Origin: Chloroflexota bacterium
GTDB taxonomy: Bacteria > Chloroflexota > UBA11872 > VXNJ01
NCBI GenBank assembly: GCA_026707405.1
Contig: JAPOWW010000008.1
Location: 1 to 40,500 of the forward strand
Direction: 5' to 3'
Length of the DNA: 40,500 nt
Made by a program: the position numbers and the translations under genes. Positions within the stretch are counted from its first letter, which is position 1. Each line of letters opens with the position of its first letter. The notes under the pieces were generated by a model, which did not search any database, was not told where the DNA came from, and saw only the letters and a list, made by a program, of their open reading frames with translations. This document shows positions 8,124 through 16,028 of the stretch, in pieces.

Positions 8124-8879
8124 TTGAAACTATCTGCCGAGCAAGTGGCGCAGTACGAACGCGACGGATTTCTCCCCTACGGGCAGCTCCTCACGGAGGA
8201 CGAAGTCAGCGACCTGCGAAGCCGTTTCGACGACATCTTCGAGCGGGCTAACTTCGAGGACCCCCGTAAAGCCAGGACCTTCAGGGAGCTCAAGACCGAC
8301 GAGACCGGCGAGGCCAAGGACTCGGTCCAGCAGATCATCAACGTCTACAAGCTCGACCCCGCCTTCGAGGCCCTGATCCACGACGAGCGCATCCTGGACG
8401 TGACCGAATCGCTGATCGGACCGAACATCAAGCTGTTGGCCGACCAGGCCCTGCTCAAGCCCGCCTATCACGGCGGCGAGCTGCCGTGGCACCAGGACAA
8501 CGGCTACTTCCAGCTCGACCCGCCCGACTCGGTGACCTGCTGGATCGCGCTGGCCGACGTGACCGAGGAAAACAGCCCCCTGCGATTCATCCCCGGCAGT
8601 CACAAGCTCGGTCTCGTGGAGCATGAGGCCGGCTTCCAGGGGACGGTCCTGAGGGAGTCAGAGGCCGACGACTCGCAAGCCGTTACCGTGACTGTCCCCA
8701 AGGGCCACGCGAGCTGGCACCACTGCGAGACTCTGCACAACACCAAGCCGAACCGAAGCCCTTACCCGCGCCCTGCCTTCGCCATTCAGTTCATCTCGTC
8801 GGCTTGCCGCAGCGTCAGCGGCGACCCGGAGAGAAACAAGCAGCTTCAGGAGCTAACGGTCGTCCGGGGCTCGGGCTAG
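8124..8879 (+). CDS. Phytanoyl-CoA dioxygenase (PhyH) family protein
   Basis: A 251-residue protein starting at TTG with GTGAGGGG just upstream. The Fe(II)-binding triad of PhyH-type 2-oxoglutarate oxygenases is visible: H123 and D125 in PWHQDNGYF, and the distal H205 in TLHNTKPNRS, followed by an Arg (R216) that could hold 2-oxoglutarate. The N-terminal phrase EQVAQYERDGFL is typical of the family. Members hydroxylate varied small molecules and bacterial substrates are mostly unknown. A second, divergent PhyH-like gene lies at 11203. The gene is followed after ~50 bases by a nuclease-like gene. Confidence 0.9.
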   Translation: MKLSAEQVAQYERDGFLPYGQLLTEDEVSDLRSRFDDIFERANFEDPRKARTFRELKTDETGEAKDSVQQIINVYKLDPAFEALIHDERILDVTESLIGPNIKLLADQALLKPAYHGGELPWHQDNGYFQLDPPDSVTCWIALADVTEENSPLRFIPGSHKLGLVEHEAGFQGTVLRESEADDSQAVTVTVPKGHASWHHCETLHNTKPNRSPYPRPAFAIQFISSACRSVSGDPERNKQLQELTVVRGSG

Positions 8880-8932
8880 CGAGTCTTGAGAGTTCGGCTG
8901 TTGCCTGCTGCCGCTTTCGCCGAGTAGATCCG

Positions 8933-10099
8933 GTGGCTGGTGAACCGCAGCTATTCCGAATCGACGCTGAGAGCCGCGTGTCCGAGCGGATCAAGGAAGT
9001 CGAATTCTCCAATCTGGGATTTCAGGAGCGGCGCGACATCCAGGAATGGGTTGCCGCAAACCCCGGCATCCTGGGCGAGGACTTGCTGGTCATAGGAAAG
9101 GAGTTCAGCGACTTCGACCGGACGAATGAGCGGCTGGATCTCTTGGCGGTGGACGCCGACGGCAAGCTGGTCATCATCGAATTGAAGCGTGACGACACGG
9201 GCGTGGACGCTCACTGGCAGGCCCTCAAGTACGCCAGCTATCTCCACCGCGCGAGCGCGAATGACATCGTAGGTATGCTCGCCGCCCACGAAAAGACGAC
9301 GGTTGAAGACGCCGAAGACAAGTTGGTGCGACACCTTAGGGCGGACGACCTCAATGCTCTGAACAACGACCAGCGCATCATCCTGGCCAGCCACAGGTTC
9401 GCGCCGGAGGTGACCTCGGCGGCCCTCTGGCTGAACGAGAAAGCCCCGGGTGAAGACCTGATCACCTGTGTACAGCTTGTTCCCTACCAGGACACGAGTA
9501 CCGACTCACTGTACTTACAGGCGAATACGATAATTCCCGTGCCAGGAGTGGATGATTACATCATCCGTATTGGCGATTCTTCAGTTGGGTCTCGGCCTGT
9601 CGTAGGTCCCCGGGACCGGTCCAATGCAAGAAGGTCCGACGAGATTACCCGCTTTCTCAGGCGCGTTGCGGATCTCGCCATAGACAGGCTGCCTGACGAA
9701 ATCAAGCCGGATAGGAAAAGCCGATGGGCGGGTCAATATGCTGCATTTCGCTACTACCACTTGTGGTACTCTCGCCCCCCATGGGGCTACAAGGCCACCA
9801 CCTACGAGATAAAACTGCGGCGGACTTCCGAGAACGATTCGGTTGGGTGGAGAGCGGATTTGGTGCTTTGGGGCCGGTCGAGCAGACTCAAGGAAGCCGT
9901 GAGGAGCAAGCTCACGGATCCGACCATCTACGACGATCAGCGGTGGATCGCTGAGGGCCAGCTTGTCGTAGCGCGTCACGGCGATGCGCTGGACGATGCT
10001 TTTGCCGACGAGCTGGCTCAGACCCTCGCCCATTTCATTCAAACTGTCACGCCGATAGTCGACGATCTGGAGGACGAAGACAACGAGGAAGACGCTTGA
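8933..10099 (+). CDS. DUF91/NucS-like PD-(D/E)XK nuclease family protein with an unassigned C-terminal domain
   Basis: I start it at GTG 8933 (388 residues). The open frame reaches back to 8804, but that part overlaps the oxygenase gene and looks non-coding. The N-terminal half carries a restriction-enzyme-fold core: D-x-L-L-A-V-D (ERLDLLAVD), then VIIELKRDD with the E-x-K pair, then HWQALKYASYLH. This is the pattern of DUF91/NucS-like endonucleases. An acidic tail (DDLEDEDNEED) ends the protein. The C-terminal ~130 residues (with FRYYHLWYSRPPWGYK and VGWRADLVLWG) I do not recognise. A DNA-repair or defence role is possible. It is flanked downstream by a repeat nest. Confidence 0.75.
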   Translation: MAGEPQLFRIDAESRVSERIKEVEFSNLGFQERRDIQEWVAANPGILGEDLLVIGKEFSDFDRTNERLDLLAVDADGKLVIIELKRDDTGVDAHWQALKYASYLHRASANDIVGMLAAHEKTTVEDAEDKLVRHLRADDLNALNNDQRIILASHRFAPEVTSAALWLNEKAPGEDLITCVQLVPYQDTSTDSLYLQANTIIPVPGVDDYIIRIGDSSVGSRPVVGPRDRSNARRSDEITRFLRRVADLAIDRLPDEIKPDRKSRWAGQYAAFRYYHLWYSRPPWGYKATTYEIKLRRTSENDSVGWRADLVLWGRSSRLKEAVRSKLTDPTIYDDQRWIAEGQLVVARHGDALDDAFADELAQTLAHFIQTVTPIVDDLEDEDNEEDA

Positions 10100-10147
10100 A
10101 CAGTCAGTCCGAAACTTCCCCTTTTCGTCACTCCCAGGCCTTCAATC

Positions 10148-10172
10148 GTCATTCCGGCGAAAGCCGGAATCC
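10148..10172. repeat. REP-like palindromic repeat, copy 3
   Basis: Same 25-bp layout as the other copies but with stem CCGGCGAAAGCCGG, so both arms changed together and the hairpin is kept. Confidence 0.8.
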
Positions 10173-10225
10173 AGACCCCATTGGACAGCCGCGATTTCCC
10201 AACTTCGCTCATAGCCAGCCGGCGT

Positions 10226-10270
10226 CCGTTCGTGGTGAGCCCTTTGACGTGCTCAGGACGGGCGTCGAAC
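10226..10270. repeat. Second intergenic repeat-like element
   Basis: The stretch begins CGTTCGTGGTGAGCCC and ends GGGCGTCGAAC. It resembles a different dispersed intergenic repeat that I recall from Chloroflexota-like genomes (forms such as TTCGTGGTGAGC...GTCGAAC). A related scrap, CTGAGCCTGTCGGA, is seen near 520. The family assignment is from memory and weak. Confidence 0.35.
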
Positions 10271-10285
10271 AGCCTCTCTCCCCCT

Positions 10286-10311
10286 GGATTCCGGATCAAG
10301 TCCGGAATGAC
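10286..10311. repeat. REP-like palindromic repeat, copy 4 (inverted)
   Basis: GGATTCCGGATCAAGTCCGG followed by AATGAC: the same ends as the other copies but in opposite orientation and with a CCGGA/TCCGG stem. With copies 3 and 5 it makes a cluster of three within ~215 bp. Confidence 0.75.
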
Positions 10312-10336
10312 GGACAGCATTCCCGAAACCCTACCC

Positions 10337-10361
10337 GTCATTCCCGCGAAAGCGGGAATCC
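10337..10361. repeat. REP-like palindromic repeat, copy 5
   Basis: A 25-bp element with stem CCCGCGAAAGCGGG, identical to the copy at 8016-8040. It ends 27 bases before the acyltransferase start, so it lies in that gene's leader and could affect its mRNA. Confidence 0.85.
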
Positions 10362-10388
10362 ATTGCTCAATGGAGACAGTCGCCGAAT

Positions 10389-11126
10389 ATGAGCCTCAAA
10401 CCTTCCCACGAACGCACCTCCCTCCTCGCCCTGGCAAAGTCCGTCGGCGTCGGACCGGAGATCGCCGACCTCATCCCCGATCCCGAGGAGCTTGTCCCCC
10501 ATCTGCTCCGCGACATTCCCGGGGATGCCGGCAGCAAGTTGCGCGCCGAGTGGTATCGCCCGTTCTTCGGCGAGCTTGGCCGTGACATCCGAATCGGCAT
10601 GGGAGCGACGTTTCTTGGCGCGGGAAACATGAAGATTGGCGACGGCTGCTTCTTCGACGACGGCGTGTTCCTTGACTCCCGTAGAGGCAAGGGAATCGAG
10701 CTGGGCGCGGGAGTTCGCGTCTGCAACGGGGCCTACATCATTCCCCACGAGGCAGAGGGGTACATCAAGATCGACCACCACTCCTACATCGGCGCCAGGT
10801 CGAAGATCTTCGGCCACGCCGGCGTTGAGCTGGGACACAATGTTCTCTTCTCTCCCGGAGTCACCATCGTTCCCTATCAGCACGAGTTCAGCGACCCCGA
10901 CGAGCTGATAATCAACCAGGGCGGTCAGACTGGGCCGGTAATCATCGGCGACGACGTATATCTGGGACAGGACGTGATAGTGCTGCACTCCATGCGAATA
11001 GGCAGCGGCTCGATCGTGGGCGCGGGCTCGGTTGTCAATCGTCACGTCGAAGAGTATTCCGTGGCGGCCGGCGTTCCCGTGCGCCATCTGCGAAAGCGGT
11101 ACGAGAAGCGGAGAACGAAAACTTGA
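10389..11126 (+). CDS. Left-handed beta-helix (hexapeptide-repeat) acyltransferase
   Basis: A 245-residue protein. From about residue 65 to 230 it is built of hexapeptide turns (such as IRIGMG, IKIDHHSYIGARSKI, VIIGDDVYLGQDVIV, IGSGSIVGAGSVV), the mark of the trimeric acyltransferases that include maltose, galactoside and virginiamycin acetyltransferases. It ends in AAGVPVRHLRKRYEKR, typical of the maltose O-acetyltransferase branch. The N-terminal ~60 residues are helical and less familiar. These enzymes move an acyl group from acyl-CoA to a sugar or other hydroxyl acceptor; the acceptor here is unknown. It sits between a repeat cluster and the second PhyH-like gene, on the same strand. Confidence 0.88.
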   Translation: MSLKPSHERTSLLALAKSVGVGPEIADLIPDPEELVPHLLRDIPGDAGSKLRAEWYRPFFGELGRDIRIGMGATFLGAGNMKIGDGCFFDDGVFLDSRRGKGIELGAGVRVCNGAYIIPHEAEGYIKIDHHSYIGARSKIFGHAGVELGHNVLFSPGVTIVPYQHEFSDPDELIINQGGQTGPVIIGDDVYLGQDVIVLHSMRIGSGSIVGAGSVVNRHVEEYSVAAGVPVRHLRKRYEKRRTKT

Positions 11127-11202
11127 GTCCGGCATGGGGCCCGGCCATTCCAGGTTCAGAATCTCTCACATCAAGTCCTGCTGATTCGAAGGAGACGGCA
11201 CA

Positions 11203-12078
11203 ATGCGCGTAAACATAGGGGTATCCGAATTCGAGTTCGGCGGGCCGGATCTGGGGGAGCTTCAGGCATCCAACTCCATCCTCGACGACGTCGACGCGCT
11301 GCGGAGGCGATTTCTGGATGAGGGCCATCTGCTGATTCGCGGACTCCAAAAGCGCGAGACAGTGCTGGAAGCGAGACGAGCGTTCCTCGAATATCTCGAT
11401 GAGCGCGGCTGCCTGATCGAAGGTACGCCGTTGATGGACGGCAAGATCAACCTGGAAAGGGGGCCGAGAGGCGGATATCGCGGCGATATCCATGATCCGC
11501 GCCAGGAAGGCGCCCCGCTTGCCCAATCATCCGAGATCGGCGGGCTGGTCGAGTCGCCCGAGGTGATCGGTTTCTTCGAGCGGTTTCTCGGGGGCGAGGT
11601 GCTCGCGTTCCACCATAGGTGGATGCGGGCCGCTGGCCAGGGGCGCTCGACCGGTATGCACTTCGACTTCCTATACATGGGCAGGGGGACCGAGAGGGTC
11701 TGCACCGTTTGGTGCCCGCTCGGAGACACGCCTATTGAGCTTGGCGGGCTGGCGCTCTGTCTCGGCAGCGAGAAGTCCGAGGACATGAAGGGCTCTTACG
11801 AAGGCGTCGACGCCGACGTGCATTCCGATCGGATGAAGGAGATTGGAAGCCTTACGCCTTTAGACGCCGCGCGGAAGTACGGCGGCAAGTGGCACACGAC
11901 GAACTATCAGATAGGCGACGTTCTGATTTTCGGGATGTACATGCTGCACGCCCCGCTGAACAACCAGACCGACCGGTTCAGATTGAGCACCGATACGCGC
12001 TATCAGCTCCAGGACGAGCCTGCCGACCAGCGTTGGGTAACGGAAGGTCACCTGGAGAGGACCTTCATAGGCGGGTAG
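11203..12078 (+). CDS. PhyH-like Fe(II)/2-oxoglutarate oxygenase, divergent
   Basis: A 291-residue protein with ATG at 11203 and AAGGAG at 11189-11194. The metal triad is visible: H153 and D155 in GMHFDFLYMG, and H249 in YMLHAPLNNQTDRFR, with R258 or R260 as candidate 2-oxoglutarate ligand. The C-terminal LSTDTRYQ ending is typical of PhyH-like enzymes. It differs strongly from the PhyH gene at 8124, so it is not a recent duplicate. The substrate is unknown. Bacterial members hydroxylate natural products, osmolytes or phosphonates, and no neighbour here fixes the choice. Confidence 0.85.
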   Translation: MRVNIGVSEFEFGGPDLGELQASNSILDDVDALRRRFLDEGHLLIRGLQKRETVLEARRAFLEYLDERGCLIEGTPLMDGKINLERGPRGGYRGDIHDPRQEGAPLAQSSEIGGLVESPEVIGFFERFLGGEVLAFHHRWMRAAGQGRSTGMHFDFLYMGRGTERVCTVWCPLGDTPIELGGLALCLGSEKSEDMKGSYEGVDADVHSDRMKEIGSLTPLDAARKYGGKWHTTNYQIGDVLIFGMYMLHAPLNNQTDRFRLSTDTRYQLQDEPADQRWVTEGHLERTFIGG

Positions 12079-12206
12079 ACGGCCGCCCGGCCCATAGTCA
12101 GGCTTTCGGAGGATCGGGCGTAAGGGCTGCTTCACATCGCCGCTCGCCTGATTGAGCGGGATTCGTATGCTGAAGTAAACACGGCCTACGGCAATCTTGG
12201 CTTTCG

Positions 12207-12236
12207 TTGACGTACGTTCGACCGCGCAGATAGCAT
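12207..12236 (+). promoter_or_regulatory. Candidate promoter upstream of the SRP RNA
   Basis: TTGACG (12207-12212) and TAGCAT (12231-12236) are 18 bases apart; five of six and four of six match consensus. Transcription would begin ~100 bases before the SRP RNA, requiring 5' trimming. By-eye prediction. Confidence 0.3.
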
Positions 12237-12350
12237 CAGAAGTGGCCGTGCTAGACGGGGAGCCAGCGGTGCCCTGCACCCGCAATCCGCTTAGCGGGGT
12301 CGAATTCCTGCCCGAGGCCGCTTGGTTGTCGATTCTGCTCGTTTGGGACG

Positions 12351-12457
12351 GTGCTGAGAGTCGGGACCCGTGCGACAGGGCCCCTCGAACCCCGTCAGGT
12401 CCGGAAGGAAGCAGCGGTAAGGGGTAAGTCCTGGGCGCCGCGGACTACCCTGGCTGG
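12351..12457 (+). ncRNA. ffs: Signal recognition particle RNA, small bacterial type
   Basis: The universally conserved Ffh-binding core is present: GTCAGGTCCGGAAGGAAGCA near 12394-12413, with the GGAA tetraloop closed by TCC/GGA and the symmetric and asymmetric internal loops. Flanking arms pair (AACCCC with GGGGT), and the outer parts GTGCTGAGAG and CCCTGGCTGG resemble the ends of other ~100-nt SRP RNAs. The RNA with Ffh brings ribosomes making membrane proteins to the Sec translocon. It lies ~110 bases before dnaX, as in Bacillus. The exact ends are estimates, within about 10 bases. Confidence 0.93.
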
Positions 12458-12566
12458 AGCCGCGCCCGGCGAGTAAGGCGGGGGCCGGCGTTCGAAGGCA
12501 GGTGCACGGCCACCCTCAAAATACGCCACGTTCCGGTTATGGTGACCCTCCTTTTATGAATTCTCG

Positions 12567-14183
12567 GTGACAGAAGAAGGCCAGTTCAGGGCTTTATATA
12601 ACAAGTATCGGCCGCAGCGATTCGCGGAAATAGTCGGCCAGCGGCACATAGTCCGCATTCTTCAAAACGCCCTCGCCCACAACCGGGTCAGTCACGCTTA
12701 CATGTTTTCGGGCGACCGGGGTACCGGCAAGACCACGGTCGCTCGCATCCTTGCCAAGGCGGTCAACTGTCTCGAAGGCGTTCAGCCGGAGCCTTGCAAC
12801 CGGTGCGACAACTGCCTCGGTGTGGGACGGGAGAGCTTCCTTGACCTGATCGAGATCGACGCCGCCAGCAATACCAGCGTCGACGACGTGCGCGCCTTGC
12901 GAGAGGCCGTGCGGTACCGGCCGGGAGTGGGGCGGTACAAGGTCTATCTGATCGACGAGGTGCATCAGCTATCGCGGGCCGCGTACAACGCGTTCCTCAA
13001 GACGCTGGAAGAGCCGCCGGAGCACGCGATATTCGTTCTGGCGACGACCGACGCGCACAGGGTGCTGCCAACCGTGCGATCGCGCTGTCAGCATCTGCGA
13101 TTCAGAAAGCACACGCACGCCGACACGGTCGAAGAGCTTTCCAGGATCGCTACCGGTGAGGGGGCGGCGTTTAACAAGAGCGCGTTGCACATGATCGCTC
13201 GTAACTCGGATGGCAGCCTCCGGGACGCGATAGGTTTGCTGGATCAGGCGCTTTCCTACGCGGACGAGGAGCTGACCGAAGCGCTACTTCGCGAAATGCT
13301 CGGAATCACCGGGGTCGAAGCGGTCGCCAGACTCACCGAGGCCATCGCCGCGGGCGATCCGGGTCAGGCGTTGATGCTCGTGGGTGAATCCGTGCAGGAC
13401 GGTTCCAGCCCGGCGACTCTGCGGCAGGAGCTTGTCGACTATTTCCGGGGACTGCTCCTGGTCAAGACCGGGCGGCGGGATCAGGACGTCCTTCAGTATT
13501 CCGAAGCCGAGCTGGACAACATGCAGCGGCAGGCGGAAAGCTTCCGCATCGGACAGATCGTCGAATGCATCGAGATTCTCGCCGAGTCGAGCGTCGCCCG
13601 CCGGTCCGGTTTTTCACCGCAGCTCGATCTGGAGCTTGCCTCCGTGCAGGCGTGCCTGTCGATGGCCGCCGACGACGGCCAGGTAGCGTCCACCAAACCG
13701 GCGGCGCCTGCGCAATACGCAACCAGAGACGCAAAGCCGGCGCCGCCGCCAAGGGCCAAAGCAGAAGGCATCGAAACACGAGGCGCGGCGACGGCGCGCG
13801 ACGCCGAAGCCGACAGCAAAGCGGTTTCCGGCGATATCGCCGAGGCGATCAGAGCCGATTTCCAGGACTTTAGGACTGCCGTAAAGGAATGGCATCCAAT
13901 CTACGCGACCTATTTCGAGGAGTCGCGGTTATCCCGCGATGGAGAGCTTCTCGTCTTCGAGCTGACCAAACCGGGATACGTGGACGCTCTCTCGAAGCCG
14001 GACAACCGGGCCCGCCTGAGAGATATCGTGGCGGATCTGACAGGACGGTCGGTCGGGGTGGAATGCAGGCTCCGACCGGAGGAATCGGTAGACCGGTCCA
14101 GCCTCGATACGGACAACTACGTGACCATGACCGCGGTTAAGATGTACGGTGCCGAAATCATCGAGGACAATCGTCCCCAATAA
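12567..14183 (+). CDS. dnaX: DNA polymerase III subunit gamma/tau
   Basis: The 538-residue clamp-loader ATPase starts at GTG (MTEEGQFRALYNKYRPQRF); an ATG 11 bases upstream is out of frame. Visible parts are Walker A GDRGTGKTT (49-57), the zinc-binding cysteines C68, C77, C80 and C83, Walker B LIDEVH (128-133), sensor 1 ATT (~159-161) and the SRC motif (172-174). After the clamp-loader domains (to ~370) comes a Pro/Ala-rich linker and a C-terminal domain (~425-538), so this is a tau-like full product of moderate length. I saw no A-rich slippery sequence for making a separate gamma form. It heads the dnaX-ybaB-recR unit. Confidence 0.97.
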   Translation: MTEEGQFRALYNKYRPQRFAEIVGQRHIVRILQNALAHNRVSHAYMFSGDRGTGKTTVARILAKAVNCLEGVQPEPCNRCDNCLGVGRESFLDLIEIDAASNTSVDDVRALREAVRYRPGVGRYKVYLIDEVHQLSRAAYNAFLKTLEEPPEHAIFVLATTDAHRVLPTVRSRCQHLRFRKHTHADTVEELSRIATGEGAAFNKSALHMIARNSDGSLRDAIGLLDQALSYADEELTEALLREMLGITGVEAVARLTEAIAAGDPGQALMLVGESVQDGSSPATLRQELVDYFRGLLLVKTGRRDQDVLQYSEAELDNMQRQAESFRIGQIVECIEILAESSVARRSGFSPQLDLELASVQACLSMAADDGQVASTKPAAPAQYATRDAKPAPPPRAKAEGIETRGAATARDAEADSKAVSGDIAEAIRADFQDFRTAVKEWHPIYATYFEESRLSRDGELLVFELTKPGYVDALSKPDNRARLRDIVADLTGRSVGVECRLRPEESVDRSSLDTDNYVTMTAVKMYGAEIIEDNRPQ

Positions 14184-14204
14184 CGCCAAGCCGAGGGCTT
14201 CGAC

Positions 14205-14498
14205 ATGCAGATGATGCGCAAGATGCAGAGGGAGCTCGAAAAAATCCAGAACGAGCTTGCCGAGAGGACCATTAACGTCACCTCTGGCGGTGGGGCCGTG
14301 AGCGTGGAAATAACCGGCGATCAGAAGGTTCGTTCGATAAGCATCGATCCCGACGCGGTCGATCCCGAGGACGTGGCGATGCTCGAAGACATGATGGTCG
14401 CGGCCGTCAACGAGGCGATCGCTCAGTCGCAGGAGATGGCCTCGAAAAAGCTTGGCGCGCTGACGGGCGGATTGAAGATACCCGGCCTCGGCATGTAG
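14205..14498 (+). CDS. YbaB/EbfC family nucleoid-associated protein
   Basis: A 97-residue protein of normal family length. It begins with a helical segment (MMRKMQRELEKIQNELAE), followed by a beta region (GAVSVEITGDQKVRSISIDPDAV) and a C-terminal helical stretch, the usual YbaB layout. Family members form tweezer-like dimers that bind DNA. Its place between dnaX (21 bases upstream) and recR (16 bases downstream) is conserved in many bacteria and supports the call. Confidence 0.95.
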   Translation: MQMMRKMQRELEKIQNELAERTINVTSGGGAVSVEITGDQKVRSISIDPDAVDPEDVAMLEDMMVAAVNEAIAQSQEMASKKLGALTGGLKIPGLGM

Positions 14499-14514
14499 TC
14501 GCTCCGGCAGCTCG

Positions 14515-15117
14515 TTGGTAGATGGGGTCCCGGGGCCGATATCCCGCCTCGTAGAAGAACTTTCAAAGCTTCCCACCATCGGCCCGAAGACGGCCGGGCG
14601 CTTGGCGTTCTTTCTGCTCAAAGCGCCTGCACGGCAAGTCGATCAACTGGCCGAAGCTTTGCGGTCGCTGCGGTCCGAGATAGTAGAGTGCTCGGTTTGC
14701 TTCAACTTTTCCGACGGCGATCCCTGTCACTTTTGCACCGATCCTGGACGCGAAGGGTCGACCGTGTGCGTGGTGGAAGACCCGCTGGACGTGCTGGCCG
14801 TGGAGCGGTCCGCGGGATTCAGGGGCAGATACCACGTCCTGCACGGGGCGATCTCACCGCTGGAAGGGATAGGGCCTGACGATCTCAAGATCGACGAGCT
14901 GCTTGAGCGCGTGAAAGATGGCGGAGTGGCGGAGGTGATAGTCGCTACGAACGCCACCTTCGAGGGCGACGCCACCGCGCTGGAGATCGCGCGCGTGCTC
15001 GAGGAGACAGGGGTTCGGTTGACCAGACTGGCCAGAGGGCTGGCGACGGGCGGCGATATCGAGTACGCAGATCCCACCACGTTGAGTCAGGCCCTCGACG
15101 GACGGCGGGAATTCTAG
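14515..15117 (+). CDS. recR: Recombination protein RecR
   Basis: A 200-residue protein of standard length, with a TTG start at 14515. It shows the helix-hairpin-helix region (LPTIGPKTAGRLAFFLL), a C4 zinc finger (C59, C62, C71, C74) and a Toprim domain starting at VCVVEDPLDVLAVE (~84-97) with the ATNATFEGDATA segment. RecR works with RecO and RecF to load RecA on gapped DNA. It follows ybaB by 16 bases and is likely co-transcribed with dnaX. The TTG start lacks a strong Shine-Dalgarno, which fits coupling to the upstream gene. Confidence 0.97.
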   Translation: MVDGVPGPISRLVEELSKLPTIGPKTAGRLAFFLLKAPARQVDQLAEALRSLRSEIVECSVCFNFSDGDPCHFCTDPGREGSTVCVVEDPLDVLAVERSAGFRGRYHVLHGAISPLEGIGPDDLKIDELLERVKDGGVAEVIVATNATFEGDATALEIARVLEETGVRLTRLARGLATGGDIEYADPTTLSQALDGRREF

Positions 15118-15170
15118 GCGGGGCAAAGCCGGCTGGCCGCATCAGTCGCGCCGCTCGGGGGAGGTCTTAG

Positions 15171-15617
15171 GTGTCCGCATTCCTTCCGGCGCTGCTTTTC
15201 GCGCTGCTCGCATCCCTGGGCAATGCGATCTTCTTCTATTCGCAAAAGCGCGCCGAGCTTTCGCAGAATCCGCTGCTCCTGCTCGGACTTGCCGCGCTCG
15301 TCTGCGGGACGGTTCTGCTGATTTCCACGGCGTTCATGCAGTGGCCGCACGTTCAGACCTATGTGCGGACCCACGGCAAATGGGTCCTGTCTACGGGGTT
15401 GGGGCTGGCGGTGACGTTCGTCGGATTCCACTTTCTCATATCCCGCTACGGGGCGGGCTTCTACAGCCTCTACTCGGTGCTGGCGATCCTGACCACAAGC
15501 GTCGGTGTGGGATATCTAGTCTTGCGGGAGCCTGTCAACGGGTTCATCATCGCGTCCACCGTGGCGGCGATCATCGCGGTCGTGCTTCTCGGCATAGGCG
15601 TGGCTATAAAGAGCTAA
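15171..15617 (+). CDS. Small integral membrane protein, EamA/DMT-like
   Basis: A 148-residue, strongly hydrophobic protein with about four to five predicted helices: ~5-22, 35-55, 73-92, 95-117 and 122-145. The C-terminal half, with GAGFYSLYSVLAILTTSVGVGYLVLREPVNG, resembles the second-helix-pair pattern of the EamA/small multidrug resistance superfamily (a helix, then L-x-E-P). It is a half-size unit, so a dimer would be needed for transport. It starts at GTG with GGGGGAGGTCTTAG just upstream. The substrate is unknown. Confidence 0.75.
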   Translation: MSAFLPALLFALLASLGNAIFFYSQKRAELSQNPLLLLGLAALVCGTVLLISTAFMQWPHVQTYVRTHGKWVLSTGLGLAVTFVGFHFLISRYGAGFYSLYSVLAILTTSVGVGYLVLREPVNGFIIASTVAAIIAVVLLGIGVAIKS

Positions 15618-15647
15618 GACAAGGCGTTCACACTTGGATGACGGTTT

Positions 15648-15887
15648 CTAGCTGGCCAGCTTGAGGTGGTCCTCGATCCGGGACACCCTTTGGTCGAGCA
15701 CTTCAACCCGGTGGTCGAGCACCGCGACTCGTTTCTCGACGTCGGCAACCCGACCAACCAAGCCTTCCACGGTGATGCGCAGATCTCGGATATCACTTCG
15801 GAGCCATGTCGCAGTCGTCAAGTTCAGGCCTGCCAACGCAATGCCTACGGTTACGATTCCGATTAGCTCAGGAGTCACGCTTCTCAC
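15648..15887 (-). CDS. Small membrane-anchored coiled-coil protein, unknown function
   Basis: A 79-residue protein. It begins with one hydrophobic helix (~7-29) and continues as a heptad-patterned segment (VEGLVGRVADVEKRVAVLDH and on to VSRIEDHL), that is, a short anchored coiled coil. Small proteins of this plan are common in uncultured bacteria and have no known role. It is convergent with the membrane protein at 15171 (30 bases between stops). The heptad pattern supports real coding, though it is short. Confidence 0.6.
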   Translation of the reverse strand: MRSVTPELIGIVTVGIALAGLNLTTATWLRSDIRDLRITVEGLVGRVADVEKRVAVLDHRVEVLDQRVSRIEDHLKLAS

Positions 15888-16028
15888 CCGTGATTGAATC
15901 TCGTTGCTCCATTGTACAACCGGTCGAGAGTCTCATCGGTTTTGAATCGGGTCGGGTTGGCAATACCATAGCAACGCCCCGGGCGGTCGCGGGAGTTAGC
16001 GCCGCGGGTGGGGCAGAGCGAGGTGAAC

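Noticed and set aside
8804..8932. N-terminal extension of the DUF91-like gene
   Set aside because: It overlaps the oxygenase gene in another frame and has low-complexity Arg/Gly/Ser composition.
12567..14183. Programmed frameshift in dnaX for a gamma product
   Set aside because: No A-rich slippery heptamer was seen in the linker region.
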